A DNA stretch of 22,838 bases from IMG/VR virus record IMGVR_UViG_3300010149_004609, positions 1 through 22,838 of that record; one strand, given 5' to 3'. Positions within the stretch are counted from its first letter, which is position 1. Each line of letters opens with the position of its first letter. Under the pieces are notes generated by a model. The model was given only the letters and a program-made list of their open reading frames with translations. It ran no database searches and had not been told where the DNA came from. This document shows, in pieces, positions 6,612 to 15,557 of the stretch. The position numbers and the translations under genes are program-made. The stretch comes from a virus.

Positions 6612-9600
6612 ATGCCAACCACTTTAACCGACCTGACTCCGCCGGTTGGAACAAGAGCGGGATTGCCTTTTACGGTTGTGTGGTCGGATAATGATGCCAA
6701 TTTATACACTGGAACGGCTGACACAGGCAACCCAATGCAAAACTTGGCTACTTCAAGTATATGGCAAGCCGATTCTCAAGCAACATCAACTAACAAACCA
6801 ATAGTTGTGGGCGGGGCTAATTATGATTCAACCGCACTTGGCGACGACTTCATATCTTTGTCGAGTGGTAATGTTTGTTTTCAAGGACAACTTCTTAACA
6901 TTGGTTCACCAGTTCTTAACTTTGGAACAGGTGATTTAGAGTATGCTCAAATGATGTTACACACCGTAAATGGTAGGAGTGTATCTAAAAGAACTCAACC
7001 AGTAGGAACTGCTTTGACATTCACTAAAGCGGGGAGATACAATGTTGCTCATAATGAACAATATACCGGAGGGGTTTATGGAAAAGGCCGACCTGCTAAT
7101 CATACTTGGCATAGATTCAGTGCTGAACACGATGGGTCGCAAAGCATGACGCATGACAACGGCTTACTTGAGGCACATGATGTATATGCGGGGAGATACA
7201 ATGCACCCGTAACTGATACAGACGACCCTCTAAAAACTGGAATGGGTATAGTTTATGATTCAAAAATATGTTTACCCAGTAATGGCATGGGTGCAACTTA
7301 TGGAGATAATCACAATATCAAATATGGAGTTTCAATTAACTCAAGTCCGGTCATGACGCATTATTCAGGCGAACCAATTTTACCATCGCAACTCCCCGCT
7401 ATGGAGGACTCCTACACAATGTCAGCACACTGGGCTATCAATGTTCAATCACTACAACCTATTCCAATACATAGCGGTTCTAATAGTGGTAATTACAAAC
7501 CCATTTCTCAACCCGATGGATTAGGCGGCCAAACAACTTCATCTATGCCCCAAGAACCAATACCTTTCAATGAAACAATACAATACATTGGAACTAATGA
7601 TTTTCTTAGCGATTCAAACAATACTCCTGCCGATGCTGGCGAAATGCTTTGGCGACCACTTGGCCGACCCGATTTAGGCAACCTATGTGTCATGGACTCA
7701 TGTGGTTTGATAGGATATGAAGGAATCTTTACGGCAACTGCTTTTATGTCCGTATCGGAAGATGCACAGTCGGGTTGGTCGGATGACGATTTAGGAACTT
7801 TTGCAGGTATAAATATTCAAGTTCATTCTGGAACTTCGCCAAGAAGGAACAGTAAAGCCTATCGAACTCAATCACTAGCCGATAGAGCGTACAGATATGG
7901 TACAGACGGTGCTTATATCACACCAATTACAGAGGCCATGACTACCACTGGAAATCGTGATTCTATTAAGAGTGCAAGTTATTATGAATCGAATGATACT
8001 AGAAGTGATAATGCTAGTAAATTTGCACTTGGAAGAAGTACAAGATGGGTAAGTGGTTCAACTCCAATAACACTAGACACTTCACAAACTCCACCAACAG
8101 ACGGAACAACCCAACAATTAGTTAAGCCAGTGGGATATATTCTCGGAGATAACGGACATTTGAATGGAGGAAACTATACAAAGACCAGTAGTTTGAGTCA
8201 GGACTTTATGAAAAACATGATACCGACTAAAATACAAATTGTTCCTGCATTAGTTAATTATCAAGAAGTCACCGTTGAAAAAGGAAATTCACACCCTCAA
8301 CCGAATACAAATTCAAAATTCAATAAACCATTAGTTGATTATCATGTGTTAGTTAGTCTTGCACCAAGAACCAGATTGTCAGCATCAGCATCAGCATCAA
8401 ATTCAAAATTGGGAGTACCAAAAGAAAGAAATGCACCGGAAGCAAGAACAAGTGTCAATCTAAATTTAAAAGATGAGGGGTGTTATATCTATCATGCCAT
8501 ATTTAGACTAAACCCTGACTTAGAGCGCATTTATGTTGATGGTGCAGATGTAGCAAAAATAAATTCAACAAATGATAGTTATTGTGTCAATAGTGTTATG
8601 CCAAGACAATTCAACCTAATTCAACTAACGCCATTCAAACCGCTCGCCAGTGCGGGCTTTGCCGAAGTGCCTTTGTTATCGAGCGCAATAGAGGCAGGTG
8701 GCTTCTATCAACAAGGGGGTATTTCCCATCATTGGTCGGCTGATGTTTTTAATGACGAATTATTTGTTGCCACCGATGTTATTGAAATGGCACATCTAAA
8801 TTCACAAATCTATGGAACAGGACAAATCAAAGCGGGCGGAGGGGCTGCCGGTGCTGCTGCAATTCCTGACGGACCGGAGATGGTGATTTTCAAATACTCC
8901 CCATTCAAAGACCCGTTTTATACAACAAAAATGTCCGTTGAAGGAGTTTTGGATAAATGGTATTTAGGGAAGTCATTGATAGGTGATGTGAACTTCATCA
9001 AAAAAATTAATTCCAATCAATCATATGACCTTGCTCATTCGCATGGTTACGATAAAGACAAAATTAGACGAGTACAACAACCTGCCGCATGTTGGAGCGT
9101 ACATGAATGGGTATTCCCACAGATAGAGGCTATGCGCTATCTTGGTGTCGAAAATAAGGCTTTTATGAAGCATCCAAGACATTCTCTAAACACTAACAAC
9201 CAACCAATGAAACACCCGACTCTTCATGTTGGAGATTTTCAAATTATGGAAGATGGAAGAATGAAGATATTGGCTATTCATCGTGATAGGATTGACACCA
9301 CTTTAGATTACCCTTCACCCTTAATCGGCTATCCGCCTCAACCAGATATTGCTCAAAATGGCCGTTGCCCTGCGGGGTATTATTATCACAACGGGGTATG
9401 TAAGCCAATAATTTCATCAAGAAATACAATACCTGCCGACACAAGCACTACACATTTTGACCCGATTCTTGGTGTTGAAATTACAACAAGTGGACCACCT
9501 TTGCCCGATATAGCAACGGGTACACATTATGTAGGGGGCTTGTCAAATTTTTCAGGACTTCCAACATGGAATTTCATGTTAGGTGACACTTATGCTCGCA

Positions 9601-12600
9601 GTCTTGTGTTATTATTTAATAACAAAAAAGCAAGAAAGGTTGAAGGCTCTAAATTATTTAGTTTCACAAGAGATGGTAAAAATATAACTTTGGACTTTAA
9701 ACCAACACTAAGATATGAGTTACAATCAAACCCATACATTTTTGATGTTGAAACCGAAGATGGAAATTCATATCACAATTGGAAGCGTGATGTTGGTTTT
9801 TGGTCGGGTTCACAGTTGGCATATTGGTTTCAAGAGAGCGGTCAAAAAGCAATACCAATTACTTACGGTTCTTATCCAGAGTGTCGTATGTCTTATCCAA
9901 ATTTTGCCAAGTGTTTACCACACTTACAGTTAGAAGATTTTTTGTTGTATAGACAATCCACATCTTCACCTTCAACCTTGATGACTCAATTATTTACTGA
10001 TGCAAATATTGATGTTGAAAAAGATGAAGATAAGATGTTTTATGTTGATGCAAAATTGACAAGACCAGTTAGCGGTTATCCATTTTATCAACCGACAATT
10101 AACTTTTCTATGATGAATCCAATAACGGGTGATACATATCAAGCGTATGATATTCTCCGTCATTGGGATAATTTAAATGCAGTCTATAAGCACTTATTCC
10201 AAACACATTACAATCCTACTACAATTGGGTTTGCTGACTTTGGCGCAGGTGCTAATCCACATCAAGAATTGGGTTGGGCGGGATGGTCTTTCAAACAAGG
10301 ATTATATGATACAACAGTTAGTAACGGGCTTCAATTTTATTCAAATCAACCTCAAGCAGTTGGGGTTCAAGGGCTTCACATTGGAACTCAATCAACTGGG
10401 TTATGGAAAAACTTCTATGCAAACGATGTAAGCGACGAGGGGGCAACTCTTAGTCAATTTACAGGTGGTATGATTGGTATTTCACATCACGGACCGTTGC
10501 ATTATGGTATAATGTCATCCGACCATCCTTTCAAACCTGACAGGGTATGGAAGCAAGTCAATGCGGGTCTTGGTTATGAGATACCATTAGAATTACTAAT
10601 ACCTGAAAAAATACAGGTTAGAGCAAGAGCGAAGGCCAAGAATAGTTTAGACCTTGAATTACATTTACCGTTGCATAGATACAACTTAGAAAACAATCCT
10701 TTGATTGGAAGAATAAAAGGACAGACACCGACTAATTTTGCTCAATCTTCAATGTCACCTTATATTGCTCAACCATATCTTAGAACTAATCTTTGGAATA
10801 TGGAATCCACATTGTCATCAATTGAAATAGGACAGGCGGAATTAAACGCCAATGCAAGAATACTTGGCAAGCCAAGAAAGACGGGTGGAACAAACTTGTT
10901 ACAACCCACTTTCTCAGAATTTTGGAAAGACCACCCAACAGAGTTTTTCCATGCAGGGGCTATTCCCATCAATACAGGAACAGACTATGATGCTCTCCAT
11001 GTAGCAAATGAAAGATATTCTCCGGCATTACTTGGGAATATTGATTCTATGAACAAGCACGATTACATAGCAACGGCAGAACAATTGCAGTCATCGGTTG
11101 ATGTTCACCTATCTAACTCAATAAGGGCAGTGTGGGATAGTGGAGGCATTGTGAGTGCAAGGGGAAGTGGTTATGAAGATACTTCAATGACTGTATATAC
11201 ACCATTTGAAAGAAGTCAAAATTCAAATCTTGGAGTTCCTACACATAATCAATCAACCGCAGGTGCTAATACAAACTTAGACGATGGTTACGGCTTGGGT
11301 ATGGGTCAAAGAATTGTGAGAACTCCAGATGGAACATTACATACATTTAGTTTAGACCGTTCAGCAAAATCAGCAACAGATAACATACCAGTATGGACTC
11401 ATTATTCTAAACCCGCTCATTCGGACTTGTTTTGGAATAGGAAGTCAGTCAAGGTCACTAATAATCAAATCCACGATGGAAAAGATGAAGTCGGACCACA
11501 TTTGAAGGTGATTGTCGGTGGCACACCAACAAATTACAGACAACATGGTTCGGCATTTGCTTCCGATAGCAACGGAACAATACATGCAATTGTTGAAATT
11601 AAAAAACCAGATGGTCAGCATGTTTTGTATTATACATACGCTAAGAGGGATTTAGTTACTACCCAACCGGAGTTAGTGTATTCTTGGGATTGGTCGGCTC
11701 ACACGCCAGTTTTGGTTGGGGGGTCAAACAATTGGGATTTGAGAGAACCAAGTTTAGTTTGTGACTCCAAAAATAGGTTGCATTTAGTGTGCAGAGTTGT
11801 TGAGCGTGATTATGGCGCAATACCGGCAGGGAGTCAAATTCTTTACACATTAAAATTAGAAAATGAAACATCATGGCCTTTGTTGGCTTCGGGCAACGGT
11901 TCAACCGGCGGTTCAAGTTTTCAACAAAATAAAACTTGGCAAGTTGTTTCAAGACGACCCGTTAATGATGCACAGGTAAGCACCATGACTATGACAAAAG
12001 GACATTATACATACGATTGTGATAAACCCAAAGTGTGTTTACAAGGTGATGACTTCCCCGTTGTATTTTATAGAGGGGCGAATTATAATCTCGGAAATAA
12101 TTACAACTTTGCTACTGCTTATGGCAATTTGAGTCACACTTCAATTTATGCAAATTATGGAAAAGTCATTAAAGACTTAACACCATCGGGAAGGTTTGAA
12201 TTTGATAGAGAAAACGCTACAATAATTTTAGGGGCAAATACGGATTTTGCAGGAAATCCTATAACTTACTATGATGCAGTCATTGACACAGATGATATTG
12301 CTTATGTTACTGGGTGGCAAAGCGGAGGCTCGGCGGAGTATTCATCATACATTGTATCTTGGAAAACAAAAGAAGATTGGTCTAAGAGATTTGTATCGGG
12401 TTCGGGAATGTCCTACATGAGTTTAGTTAATCAAAGCAGGGATGGTATATATGCCGGACTTAATTACCAATATAGATACATGACAACCACAATATCGGAC
12501 AAAGATGAGTTGCACATGGTATTTGGTTTTACAATACCCCGAATCAATACAGGGAATCCAAGAGTATTTACTGGAACTGGAACACAAGCAACACAAGCCG

Positions 12601-13112
12601 GTACTGCTACACCGTTTCAATGGGTTGGAACTCCATCTAGCGCACAGTTAGAAGGCTTTGATGAAAATATAACGATGAGTTGGCCTGACGGTGGACTGAA
12701 TGTAAGTATAGCGCATGGTGAACGGGTTCATTTTATGGAATTATTTATCCCAACAGTTGAGGTATCAAAACCAAGTGGTAGTTTTAGTTCTGTTGCCCGT
12801 GATGTAAATTTGAGATTTTTGTCTGTGCCATCTATGGCTTACGATTCAAGGACTGGAAAATACTCGCCCGCATCATCGGCTCAAACTATGGCAGGGCATG
12901 AGGACTTTACTCATTCCTCTCCACAGTTGAGGTATCAAAAGTTTCACGGACACAATGCCGGAGAAATAGATTTACGATGGACTACTAACGAATTGTCTTG
13001 GTATTCAACCCCGCACTTTGGAAGTAAGTTGTATTATCCGTTTGTTGGCGGTGCTACAATGTCAATCGGTGAGAATACAAATACAGGTGAAGGCATAGCC
13101 GGTTGGCCTTGA
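6612..13112 (+). CDS. Giant probable virion-surface protein with propeller-like repeats
   Basis: 2166 aa, over a quarter of the window. The composition (Asn, Ser, Thr, Gly, Tyr rich; few Cys; no signal peptide or membrane helix) is that of a virion fibre or baseplate-attached adhesin. Visible parts: a beta-rich N-terminus (LPFTVVWSDNDANLYTG); an SASASAS linker near 590; a compact Cys motif CPAGYYYHNGVC at 919-930, as in small secreted or EGF-like modules; and, from about 1570, repeats resembling sialidase/BNR-type propeller blades: FASDSNGTIHAIVE (near 1650), VCDSKNRLHLVCR (near 1717), DTDDIAYVTGW (near 1893) and SDKDELHMVFGF (near 1962). Propellers of this type often bind or cleave sugars; no catalytic set was identified. 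ATG 6607 is out of frame. No clear TATA box precedes it; it is probably cotranscribed with the gene before. Confidence 0.75.
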   Translation: MPTTLTDLTPPVGTRAGLPFTVVWSDNDANLYTGTADTGNPMQNLATSSIWQADSQATSTNKPIVVGGANYDSTALGDDFISLSSGNVCFQGQLLNIGSPVLNFGTGDLEYAQMMLHTVNGRSVSKRTQPVGTALTFTKAGRYNVAHNEQYTGGVYGKGRPANHTWHRFSAEHDGSQSMTHDNGLLEAHDVYAGRYNAPVTDTDDPLKTGMGIVYDSKICLPSNGMGATYGDNHNIKYGVSINSSPVMTHYSGEPILPSQLPAMEDSYTMSAHWAINVQSLQPIPIHSGSNSGNYKPISQPDGLGGQTTSSMPQEPIPFNETIQYIGTNDFLSDSNNTPADAGEMLWRPLGRPDLGNLCVMDSCGLIGYEGIFTATAFMSVSEDAQSGWSDDDLGTFAGINIQVHSGTSPRRNSKAYRTQSLADRAYRYGTDGAYITPITEAMTTTGNRDSIKSASYYESNDTRSDNASKFALGRSTRWVSGSTPITLDTSQTPPTDGTTQQLVKPVGYILGDNGHLNGGNYTKTSSLSQDFMKNMIPTKIQIVPALVNYQEVTVEKGNSHPQPNTNSKFNKPLVDYHVLVSLAPRTRLSASASASNSKLGVPKERNAPEARTSVNLNLKDEGCYIYHAIFRLNPDLERIYVDGADVAKINSTNDSYCVNSVMPRQFNLIQLTPFKPLASAGFAEVPLLSSAIEAGGFYQQGGISHHWSADVFNDELFVATDVIEMAHLNSQIYGTGQIKAGGGAAGAAAIPDGPEMVIFKYSPFKDPFYTTKMSVEGVLDKWYLGKSLIGDVNFIKKINSNQSYDLAHSHGYDKDKIRRVQQPAACWSVHEWVFPQIEAMRYLGVENKAFMKHPRHSLNTNNQPMKHPTLHVGDFQIMEDGRMKILAIHRDRIDTTLDYPSPLIGYPPQPDIAQNGRCPAGYYYHNGVCKPIISSRNTIPADTSTTHFDPILGVEITTSGPPLPDIATGTHYVGGLSNFSGLPTWNFMLGDTYARSLVLLFNNKKARKVEGSKLFSFTRDGKNITLDFKPTLRYELQSNPYIFDVETEDGNSYHNWKRDVGFWSGSQLAYWFQESGQKAIPITYGSYPECRMSYPNFAKCLPHLQLEDFLLYRQSTSSPSTLMTQLFTDANIDVEKDEDKMFYVDAKLTRPVSGYPFYQPTINFSMMNPITGDTYQAYDILRHWDNLNAVYKHLFQTHYNPTTIGFADFGAGANPHQELGWAGWSFKQGLYDTTVSNGLQFYSNQPQAVGVQGLHIGTQSTGLWKNFYANDVSDEGATLSQFTGGMIGISHHGPLHYGIMSSDHPFKPDRVWKQVNAGLGYEIPLELLIPEKIQVRARAKAKNSLDLELHLPLHRYNLENNPLIGRIKGQTPTNFAQSSMSPYIAQPYLRTNLWNMESTLSSIEIGQAELNANARILGKPRKTGGTNLLQPTFSEFWKDHPTEFFHAGAIPINTGTDYDALHVANERYSPALLGNIDSMNKHDYIATAEQLQSSVDVHLSNSIRAVWDSGGIVSARGSGYEDTSMTVYTPFERSQNSNLGVPTHNQSTAGANTNLDDGYGLGMGQRIVRTPDGTLHTFSLDRSAKSATDNIPVWTHYSKPAHSDLFWNRKSVKVTNNQIHDGKDEVGPHLKVIVGGTPTNYRQHGSAFASDSNGTIHAIVEIKKPDGQHVLYYTYAKRDLVTTQPELVYSWDWSAHTPVLVGGSNNWDLREPSLVCDSKNRLHLVCRVVERDYGAIPAGSQILYTLKLENETSWPLLASGNGSTGGSSFQQNKTWQVVSRRPVNDAQVSTMTMTKGHYTYDCDKPKVCLQGDDFPVVFYRGANYNLGNNYNFATAYGNLSHTSIYANYGKVIKDLTPSGRFEFDRENATIILGANTDFAGNPITYYDAVIDTDDIAYVTGWQSGGSAEYSSYIVSWKTKEDWSKRFVSGSGMSYMSLVNQSRDGIYAGLNYQYRYMTTTISDKDELHMVFGFTIPRINTGNPRVFTGTGTQATQAGTATPFQWVGTPSSAQLEGFDENITMSWPDGGLNVSIAHGERVHFMELFIPTVEVSKPSGSFSSVARDVNLRFLSVPSMAYDSRTGKYSPASSAQTMAGHEDFTHSSPQLRYQKFHGHNAGEIDLRWTTNELSWYSTPHFGSKLYYPFVGGATMSIGENTNTGEGIAGWP
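8380..8400 (+). repeat. TCAGCA hexamer repeat (SASASAS linker)
   Basis: Three and a half copies of TCAGCA encode alternating Ser/Ala near residue 590 of the giant protein. It is a simple-sequence tract in frame; length changes by six would not shift the frame. Confidence 0.7.
12753..12940 (+). repeat. 18-nt direct repeat in two reading frames
   Basis: ACAGTTGAGGTATCAAAA occurs at 12753-12770 and 12923-12940 inside the giant gene. The two copies are read in different frames (TVEVSK against QLRYQK), so the identity is not due to protein repetition. Confidence 0.8.
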
Positions 13113-13147
13113 TGTTATCGTGGTCAATAGCCTCCAATGGAAGTTAG

Positions 13148-13161
13148 GGTAGCAATTTTTT
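13148..13161 (+). terminator. T-run terminator after the giant gene
   Basis: A run of six T (13156-13161) lies 44 bp after the stop and before the next promoter, in an intergenic region without an ORF. Archaeal RNA polymerase can stop at such T-runs. Confidence 0.45.
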
Positions 13162-13206
13162 ACCTGACTGTATTTAAACTCTTGATAATAAATATATGAG
13201 ATAGTA

Positions 13207-13215
13207 TTATATAGG
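13207..13215 (+). promoter_or_regulatory. Strong TATA box with short leader
   Basis: TTATATAGG starts 42 nt before ATG 13249, giving a leader of about 13 nt that contains GAGGGA, a possible SD. This differs from the 28-30 nt of the leaderless genes and matches the spacing at 21565. Confidence 0.65.
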
Positions 13216-13248
13216 GGCGACTGCTACGATTAAACAGAGGGAACAGAA

Positions 13249-13482
13249 ATGAGCCAAGACGAATACGAATATGACGAATATGTAGGACACAAGCAAGATT
13301 ACTTAGATGACATTTACAACACTACTGCGGAAAATGTAGCAGCAAGTGATGCGGATAGAGAATTAAGAGAGGTTCTTTACCTTCAATCCGATATTGAAAA
13401 TGCAAATATAACTACTGCAACTGGAAGAAAAATAAACACCCACAGAGTCGTGGCAAGACTATGCCACAGACTAACAAATTAA
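13249..13482 (+). CDS. Small acidic-start protein of unknown function
   Basis: 77 aa. The first ~25 residues are very acidic and Tyr-rich (DEYEYDEYVGHKQDYLDD); the rest is helical and ends basic (TGRKINTHRVVARLCHRL). No domain is recognised. It has its own strong promoter with a short leader and sits just before the helicase, whose TATA box overlaps this gene's end. An acidic N-terminus on a small early-type viral protein can mimic DNA or contact a host factor; this is speculation. Confidence 0.65.
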   Translation: MSQDEYEYDEYVGHKQDYLDDIYNTTAENVAASDADRELREVLYLQSDIENANITTATGRKINTHRVVARLCHRLTN

Positions 13483-13487
13483 ATAGG
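13479..13487 (+). promoter_or_regulatory. TATA box of the helicase gene
   Basis: TTAAATAGG starts 29 nt before ATG 13508, overlapping the stop of the preceding gene. A second ATAGG (TAGTATAGG, ending at 13505) follows but is too close to the ATG to be its TATA box. Confidence 0.6.
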
Positions 13488-13507
13488 TGGATAATTTAGT
13501 ATAGGAT

Positions 13508-15265
13508 ATGTCGGTAGTCCGTATTAATATACCAAGTAAGGCAAAACTGCCTGACAAATGGGATGAGATACGCCCCGACTTCCCAATGCCGACACCGAGA
13601 AAGTATCAAGATGATGCCCTCTCTGTAATGTATTGGGCTTTACAAAACGACGATTTTGATAACATTGTTCTTCAAGCCCCGACAGGAATTGGTAAATCGG
13701 CAGTTGCCATGACAATACAGAATCAGTTTCAATCAGCATATCTAATGACTCCTTCACTTGGTCTAATAGACCAATACAAAGCCGACTACGGACATAAACT
13801 GGAAGAGGTTAGAGGAAGAGATAACTTCCCTTGTTGGGTACGAACAGGAACGGCTAAGTCAGCCCCTTGTTGGACTAAAGCCGGTTCATGTCGCCATGCG
13901 AAGCGTGATGTGGAAGAACCATGCCCTTACTACGAACAAAGGTGGGCGGCAGAGGATGCACGCCTGACTCTTAGCAACCCTGCGTATATGTTTAGAGCAA
14001 TAAAAGGAAGAACCAAGTTCGACCAACGGGATTTTGCTATTATTGATGAAGCACATGACATGGAGGGTTTCATGAATGATTTACTGGAAGTTAGATTGTC
14101 GGAGAAAGAATGGCATAGGATATTTGGCGCAGGTCAAAAATTTCCTTCACACTTCACGCCTCAAGACTGGAAGGTTGAGATAGGGGATAGAATAAAGGTA
14201 GCCCGTAAAGTATTGTCCGATGCCGAAGATGATTTAGGCTTGACAGTAAACGAGAAAGAAGTTGAAAAGATAAGAGAAGCAGTTAGCAAAATAGAAACTG
14301 CGTTTGACATTTTACTCAAACCAAACAATGTGCATATTTCATTTGATAACTCCAAATACGGCACATATCTTTGTTTGAAACCAATTAGAGTTAGAGATTA
14401 TGCGTCAGAGATTTTGGAAATGGTAGCCAAAAAGAGAATTTTCCTATCGGCTACAATACTTGACATTGATACATTTCTTCACGGATTAGGATTAGATGCT
14501 CAAAAGACTCTGTATATCAATATCACAAAGTCACCATTCCCAAGTGAAAATTTCAATGTCTATTATGCGCCATGTGGCTCTATGTCATGGGCTAAAAGAA
14601 AACACACCCTGCCAAGACAGGTGAATGCAATAGATGCTATCATGAACAAATTTCCTCACAAGAGGGGGGTTATTCTTCCTCATAGCCATGCGATAAGAAA
14701 AGAGTTAGTCAAAGGACTGACAGAGCGAGGTCACGGTGATAGAATAATAACACATGATGGAAATGCGAGAGCAAGAGAATCAGCGTTAGAAGAATTTTTC
14801 ACTAATGACAAAGATGATTTGGTGTTAATATCAACTTATGTAACTCAAGGCTTTGACTTCAAAGGAAAACTGGCGGAATGGCTTGTGATATGTAAAGTAC
14901 CATACCTACCCACCAATGATGCGGTTATAGCAGAGCGCATGATGCAAGATGAGTTAGCGTGGAGGAAGGTGCATGAAGATACTCCGTCATGTCCGTATCA
15001 GCCTCCGAGTAAGTATAGTGGTGATTTATGCGGTGCAGGTTTCACTTGTAATGCCCCTTGTCAAAAATGGTATCAACTTCAAACGGCTTTGTCAATTGTT
15101 CAAGGTGCAGGTAGGGTAGTAAGAACTCCTGACGATGTAGGACACTTGTTCATCTTAGACGGTGGGTGGCAAAGGTTTGCTCGCAATAACGGTCATTTGT
15201 TGCCAACATGGTTTAGGGGCAATATACAGGAATGTCCTAACTGGCTGAAAAGACAAATAAAATAG
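13508..15265 (+). CDS. XPD/DinG-like Fe-S superfamily 2 helicase
   Basis: 585 aa. Motifs in order: a Q-motif-like PRKYQ (30-34), Walker A APTGIGKS (57-64), four Cys (109, 121, 128, 139) placed as in the Fe-S domain of XPD/DinG, DEAH (180-183), SAT (314-316), TQGFDFKG (446-453) and QGAGRVVR (532-539) as motif VI. In the family these enzymes unwind DNA 5' to 3' using ATP, with the Fe-S domain as a wedge; likely roles are viral DNA replication, repair or recombination. Unusual is a second Cys group, C495, C508, C514, C518, between motif V and VI, which could bind a second metal. The length is shorter than DinG/XPD (about 620-760). Leaderless start from its own TATA box. Confidence 0.85.
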   Translation: MSVVRINIPSKAKLPDKWDEIRPDFPMPTPRKYQDDALSVMYWALQNDDFDNIVLQAPTGIGKSAVAMTIQNQFQSAYLMTPSLGLIDQYKADYGHKLEEVRGRDNFPCWVRTGTAKSAPCWTKAGSCRHAKRDVEEPCPYYEQRWAAEDARLTLSNPAYMFRAIKGRTKFDQRDFAIIDEAHDMEGFMNDLLEVRLSEKEWHRIFGAGQKFPSHFTPQDWKVEIGDRIKVARKVLSDAEDDLGLTVNEKEVEKIREAVSKIETAFDILLKPNNVHISFDNSKYGTYLCLKPIRVRDYASEILEMVAKKRIFLSATILDIDTFLHGLGLDAQKTLYINITKSPFPSENFNVYYAPCGSMSWAKRKHTLPRQVNAIDAIMNKFPHKRGVILPHSHAIRKELVKGLTERGHGDRIITHDGNARARESALEEFFTNDKDDLVLISTYVTQGFDFKGKLAEWLVICKVPYLPTNDAVIAERMMQDELAWRKVHEDTPSCPYQPPSKYSGDLCGAGFTCNAPCQKWYQLQTALSIVQGAGRVVRTPDDVGHLFILDGGWQRFARNNGHLLPTWFRGNIQECPNWLKRQIK

Positions 15266-15282
15266 GACAACTGTTATATAGG
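15258..15282 (+). promoter_or_regulatory. Promoter of the short-gene chain
   Basis: TTATATAGG (15274-15282) starts 29 nt before ATG 15303, so ATG 15303 rather than the in-frame GTG 15297 is the likely start. An upstream TAAAATAGG (15258-15266) overlaps the helicase stop, 16 bp before. Confidence 0.65.
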
Positions 15283-15302
15283 TCAGCCAATTAGGGGTGT
15301 AT

Positions 15303-15491
15303 ATGACGAACCCGATAAAGTTTAAGATGCCGGAAGGCGATAGCCCGATGAAGTTCATTAGCAAAGCCATGTTTTACATGGCACTTGTTGATTGTAGCAT
15401 ACCTGATGAAGATAGCGCAGTTGAGTTGGCGAAAGCAAATCACCGACAGATGCCAATTGTAGTAATAGGAGGAATTTGTAATGTCGAATGA
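15303..15491 (+). CDS. Small protein of unknown function
   Basis: 62 aa, leaderless. It reads PIKFKMPEGDSPMKFISKAMFYMALVDCSIPDEDSAVELAKANH and ends with a hydrophobic strand PIVVIGGICNVE. Looks globular, alpha plus beta, with no membrane helix. No family is recognised. Its last codons carry AGGAGG (15468-15473), the SD of the 24-aa gene that overlaps its end. First of six short genes transcribed together. Confidence 0.6.
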   Translation: MTNPIKFKMPEGDSPMKFISKAMFYMALVDCSIPDEDSAVELAKANHRQMPIVVIGGICNVE

Positions 15492-15555
15492 ATTAGTGTT
15501 AAAAATTAGAATAGAAACCGAAGAGTACATCTTTGAAGAATACATGGAGGCTTGA
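15481..15555 (+). CDS. 24-aa microprotein with strong SD
   Basis: ATG 15481 lies seven bases after a perfect AGGAGG (15468-15473), and overlaps the end of the preceding gene in another frame. The product, MSNELVLKIRIETEEYIFEEYMEA, is acidic with alternating hydrophobic residues. Its last codons contain GGAGG (15546-15550), the SD of the next gene, so it could be a small regulatory protein or a leader peptide that couples translation. A strong SD on so short an ORF argues that ribosomes do start here. Confidence 0.5.
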   Translation: MSNELVLKIRIETEEYIFEEYMEA

Positions 15556-15557
15556 GT

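Noticed and set aside
9715-10431. Two + strand ORFs of 72 and 84 codons inside the giant gene
   Set aside because: Both are out-of-frame within a long, well-supported coding sequence and lack start signals.
6612-13112. Diversity-generating retroelement target in the giant gene
   Set aside because: No reverse transcriptase, template repeat or adenine-biased variable region is seen in the window.
13495-13505. TTAGTATAGG as the TATA box of the helicase gene
   Set aside because: It is only a few bases from the ATG; TTAAATAGG at 13479-13487 has the right 29-nt spacing.
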